Assembly: GCA_937894825.1 (NCBI GenBank) | Contig: CALCQT010000448.1 | Span: 1-8,012, forward strand | From: an uncultured Anaerolineaceae bacterium | GTDB taxonomy: Bacteria > Chloroflexota > Anaerolineae > Anaerolineales > Anaerolineaceae | Direction of reading: 5' to 3' | Length of the DNA stretch: 8,012 nucleotides | In this document: piece by piece, positions 6,237 to 8,012 of the stretch | How positions within the stretch are numbered: the first letter of the stretch is position 1 | Layout of the letters: each line of letters begins with the position of its first letter | Position numbers and translations under genes: made by a program | Notes under the pieces: generated by a model | Database searches by the model: none | The model's input: only the letters and a program-made list of their open reading frames with translations | Told to the model about the DNA's origin: nothing

Positions 6237-6491
6237 ATGAGTCATTTTTTTGGTTTCCTGATCTCAACCTTTGTCAGTATATTGTCGACGTTGTTGCTAA
6301 TCTATGTGGTTCTTTCGTGGATCGTGCCGCCGTATAACAAATATCGTGCGATGTTGGACCGGTTTATGGCAATTTTCCTGGATCCGATTCGCAGAATTAT
6401 GCCGCGAACCGGCATGCTTGACCTGAGCCCGATTATTTTGATGTTATTGCTTCAATTCGTTGAAAGAATCGCCAGGATGTTTTTTCGGTAA
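6237..6491 (+). CDS. yggT: YggT-family small membrane protein
   Basis: This 84-residue protein has two membrane segments (about 5-29 and 62-78) flanking the family signature: WIVPPYNKYRAMLDRF (28-43), LDPIRRIMPRTG (48-59) and LDLSPIILML (61-70). It corresponds to one YggT unit; some homologues carry two. YggT/YlmG proteins are linked to membrane or envelope organisation and, in plastids, to nucleoid and thylakoid organisation; the molecular role is unsettled. It follows yggS by 15 bases with a good ribosome binding site. In many Gram-positives sepF lies between these two genes, but not here. Its last 48 bases overlap the 3' end of the opposite-strand DUF1461 gene. Confidence 0.92.
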   Translation: MSHFFGFLISTFVSILSTLLLIYVVLSWIVPPYNKYRAMLDRFMAIFLDPIRRIMPRTGMLDLSPIILMLLLQFVERIARMFFR

Positions 6492-7139
6492 CCCGATTCG
6501 TCGTCCGATCAGCAGAAAAATGATCGCGAGCGCCTCTGTCAGCGCTCCGACCGTAAAAAAACCGTCAATCCATAATTTTTCCGGAAAAAGACGGATCAGA
6601 CTATCATCGATATAGAATAACCAGGTTCCTTCCGAAAAAAACAATTGATGGAAAAGTGTGAACATCGGTTGGAAGGCAAGCATGACCGCCGCGAGTATCG
6701 CGGCGCTGCCGATTAATGTCGCCAGACTGCCGGCCTGGAATACTGTACGCAAAAAGTACTTTTGATCCTGTTTCTTCAGTGCGAGAAACAGGACGCAAAA
6801 GGTAATAATCAACCCAACCCAAACGGTCCGTGCGCTTTGGTAAACCGATTTGACGTCTTTCATGTGGGAAAGCTCACGCTCGTTGTAAAGCGGTTGTTCG
6901 TCATCTGTTGTGAGCCCGGCCAGGAAGCTCTCCGGCTGGTTATTGGTTATATACCGGATCGAATCGGTCCCATGGCGCAGGCGTTCCTGTGGTGAGAATC
7001 CGAAGGCATCCGCCGGAAAATCGGCTTTTGTGTACTCAAAATTCAGAAACCAGGGCTGAAAAACGAGCAGGACAGCCGTCATAAGAAGCACAAAGGGAAA
7101 TATGGCAGTATAAAATGTTGTGAATCCTTTTTTTAGCAT
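6444..7139 (-). CDS. DUF1461 (TIGR01906-type) integral membrane protein
   Basis: The 231-residue protein has about four membrane segments (8-28, 104-121, 137-157, 193-212) and an external or lumenal region between the first two. Family hallmarks are LYNERELSHMKDVKSVY (84-100), FHQLFFSEGTWLFYIDDSL (163-181) and IRLFPEKLWIDGF (182-194). The family function is unknown to me. The ATG (7137-7139) directly abuts the TAA of the spermidine-synthase-like gene (7140-7142), with no gap, so the two are very likely translated from one mRNA. The C-terminal tail after the last membrane segment (RRIGLPKKHPGDSFNELKQ) is basic and probably cytoplasmic. It lies within the 48-base overlap with yggT. Confidence 0.9.
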   Translation of the reverse strand: MLKKGFTTFYTAIFPFVLLMTAVLLVFQPWFLNFEYTKADFPADAFGFSPQERLRHGTDSIRYITNNQPESFLAGLTTDDEQPLYNERELSHMKDVKSVYQSARTVWVGLIITFCVLFLALKKQDQKYFLRTVFQAGSLATLIGSAAILAAVMLAFQPMFTLFHQLFFSEGTWLFYIDDSLIRLFPEKLWIDGFFTVGALTEALAIIFLLIGRRIGLPKKHPGDSFNELKQ

Positions 7140-8012
7140 TTATTCGTCTTCTTTCTGAATCCGGTTGGTTATCCCCAAAAATGAGTCGAGCAAAATGGCG
7201 TTGGTGAATTTGTCCACCGGAACGAAATCGTCGCTGAAAATGAGTCCCGGCTCTTCGGGTTCGCTTCGCAAATTTCCAATTGTATAGGAGAGGGTTTCCA
7301 GGAGCAGCGAGGGAACGTCCGATTTGGCGGAAAGCAGATCATAATTTTCGCGCAAATTGTCCGGACTGATCGGATTGAACGAAGCGAAAATAATTGAATT
7401 GTAGGCGTTGGGCAGATCAACCACCTGCAATGACGGAAAGACCTGACCGGCCGTGCTGACGATAGCTTCAATCAATTGGCGGTTGTTTTCCGTTCTTCCG
7501 ATATTCATCACCAGAACCCCCTGTTTGGATAATTTTGCTCCGGCCATTTCAAAAAAAGAAACCGTGCACATATTGGGCGAAACATAAGGCGGCTGATAGG
7601 CGTCCACCATAATAATGTCGTATGCATGGGTGCTTTGCGCCAGCCCAAGCCGTCCGTCCGTCAAGTGGATATTGACCTGATCGCCGCGCAAGTCCATATA
7701 CTGTTCGGCGGCGCGGATAATTTCCGGATCGAGTTCGTATCCGTCAATTTCCACCTCGGGAAATGCCTGCAGCAGCTGACTTGCGGAGGTTCCGCCAGCC
7801 AGACCCAGGATTGCAGCTTTCCGAATGTCCGCGGGCGCTACCGGCGGCGGATTGAAGAATGGCGCGGATAAAATCTGTTCCCATGGACCGTAATAGTTTT
7901 TTATTTCCGGATGGTATATGCTTTGAATGGCCTGTCCTTCGTTGATCTTCAATATCGCATAGCCATTGTCGTTGAGGATCTCAATATAGCTATATGCGGA
8001 TTCTTTTTCATA
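7140..8012 (-). CDS. Spermidine-synthase-like SAM/nucleotide-binding Rossmann protein, 5' end cut by window
   Basis: The last 290 residues are visible and the frame is open to the right edge. A TTG at 7950-7952 could be read as a start, but translation upstream of it continues the family signature (YEKESAYSYIEIL, NDNGYAILKINEGQA), so it is an internal leucine. Counting from the edge, the Rossmann motif I is ILGLAGGTSA (68-77), followed by the acidic nucleotide-binding loop GYELDPE (91-97), TDG (118-120) and VDAYQPPY (136-143). In true spermidine synthases the last motif reads like DSTDP with two acidic residues; only the first Asp remains, so aminopropyl transfer is doubtful and the substrate unknown. 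Chloroflexi often carry such domains fused behind membrane segments, which would lie outside the window. Its stop abuts the DUF1461 start codon. Confidence 0.85.
   Translation of the reverse strand, partial: YEKESAYSYIEILNDNGYAILKINEGQAIQSIYHPEIKNYYGPWEQILSAPFFNPPPVAPADIRKAAILGLAGGTSASQLLQAFPEVEIDGYELDPEIIRAAEQYMDLRGDQVNIHLTDGRLGLAQSTHAYDIIMVDAYQPPYVSPNMCTVSFFEMAGAKLSKQGVLVMNIGRTENNRQLIEAIVSTAGQVFPSLQVVDLPNAYNSIIFASFNPISPDNLRENYDLLSAKSDVPSLLLETLSYTIGNLRSEPEEPGLIFSDDFVPVDKFTNAILLDSFLGITNRIQKEDE

Noticed and set aside
6240..6250. T-run at the start of yggT as a terminator of yggS
   Set aside because: No GC-rich hairpin precedes it and it encodes Phe codons of the conserved first membrane segment.
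7950..7952. TTG as the start codon of the spermidine-synthase-like protein
   Set aside because: The frame stays open to the window edge and the upstream translation (YEKESAYSYIEIL) matches the family, so the TTG is internal.
1..8012. Defence system, mobile element, CRISPR array or prophage
   Set aside because: No transposase, integrase, Cas, nuclease or toxin-like frames and no regularly spaced repeats were seen; the genes are core or envelope families.

Overview
The window looks like a chromosomal segment of a Chloroflexota bacterium, most probably of the Anaerolineae. This is an inference from protein family resemblance, not a database result. The clues are a Chloroflexi-style CapA protein with an extra N-terminal domain, a DUF2085 protein with a long loop between its conserved cysteines, a Tat-exported L,D-transpeptidase, a DUF1461 membrane protein, a spermidine-synthase-like protein and a bacterial Elp3. 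Base composition is moderate, roughly half G+C by eye. I see no phage, insertion sequence, CRISPR array, rRNA or tRNA.

Left part (1-2122, minus strand): the 5' part of elp3 (tRNA wobble-uridine modification) runs off the left edge. Upstream of it lies a secreted two-domain CapA-family protein. A candidate sigma70-type promoter for elp3 sits in the 93-base gap. A short divergent intergenic region (2123-2280) then separates capA from smpB. Both genes have a -10-like hexamer ending exactly 7 bases before the ATG and no convincing ribosome binding site, which suggests leaderless transcripts.

Middle part (2281-6491, plus strand): smpB (trans-translation) is followed by a 228-base gap. After it comes a tight co-directional cluster: Tat-signal L,D-transpeptidase, DUF2085 membrane protein, pgeF (peptidoglycan editing, laccase-domain fold), yggS (PLP homeostasis) and yggT (small membrane protein). 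Gaps are 27, 6, -4 and 15 bases, so it is probably one operon. The last three match the ylmD-ylmE-ylmG part of the Gram-positive division cluster, but no sepF (ylmF) lies between yggS and yggT. The shared theme is the cell envelope.

Right part (6444-8012, minus strand): a DUF1461 membrane protein is encoded immediately downstream of a spermidine-synthase-like Rossmann protein that runs off the right edge. The DUF1461 gene overlaps the 3' end of yggT tail to tail by 48 bases, leaving no room for an intergenic terminator.

Most genes are recognisable housekeeping or envelope genes. The most unusual points are the CapA protein, which keeps the family scaffold but lacks several expected metal ligands, the matched leaderless-type promoters, the short SmpB tail and the sepF-less yggS-yggT cluster.
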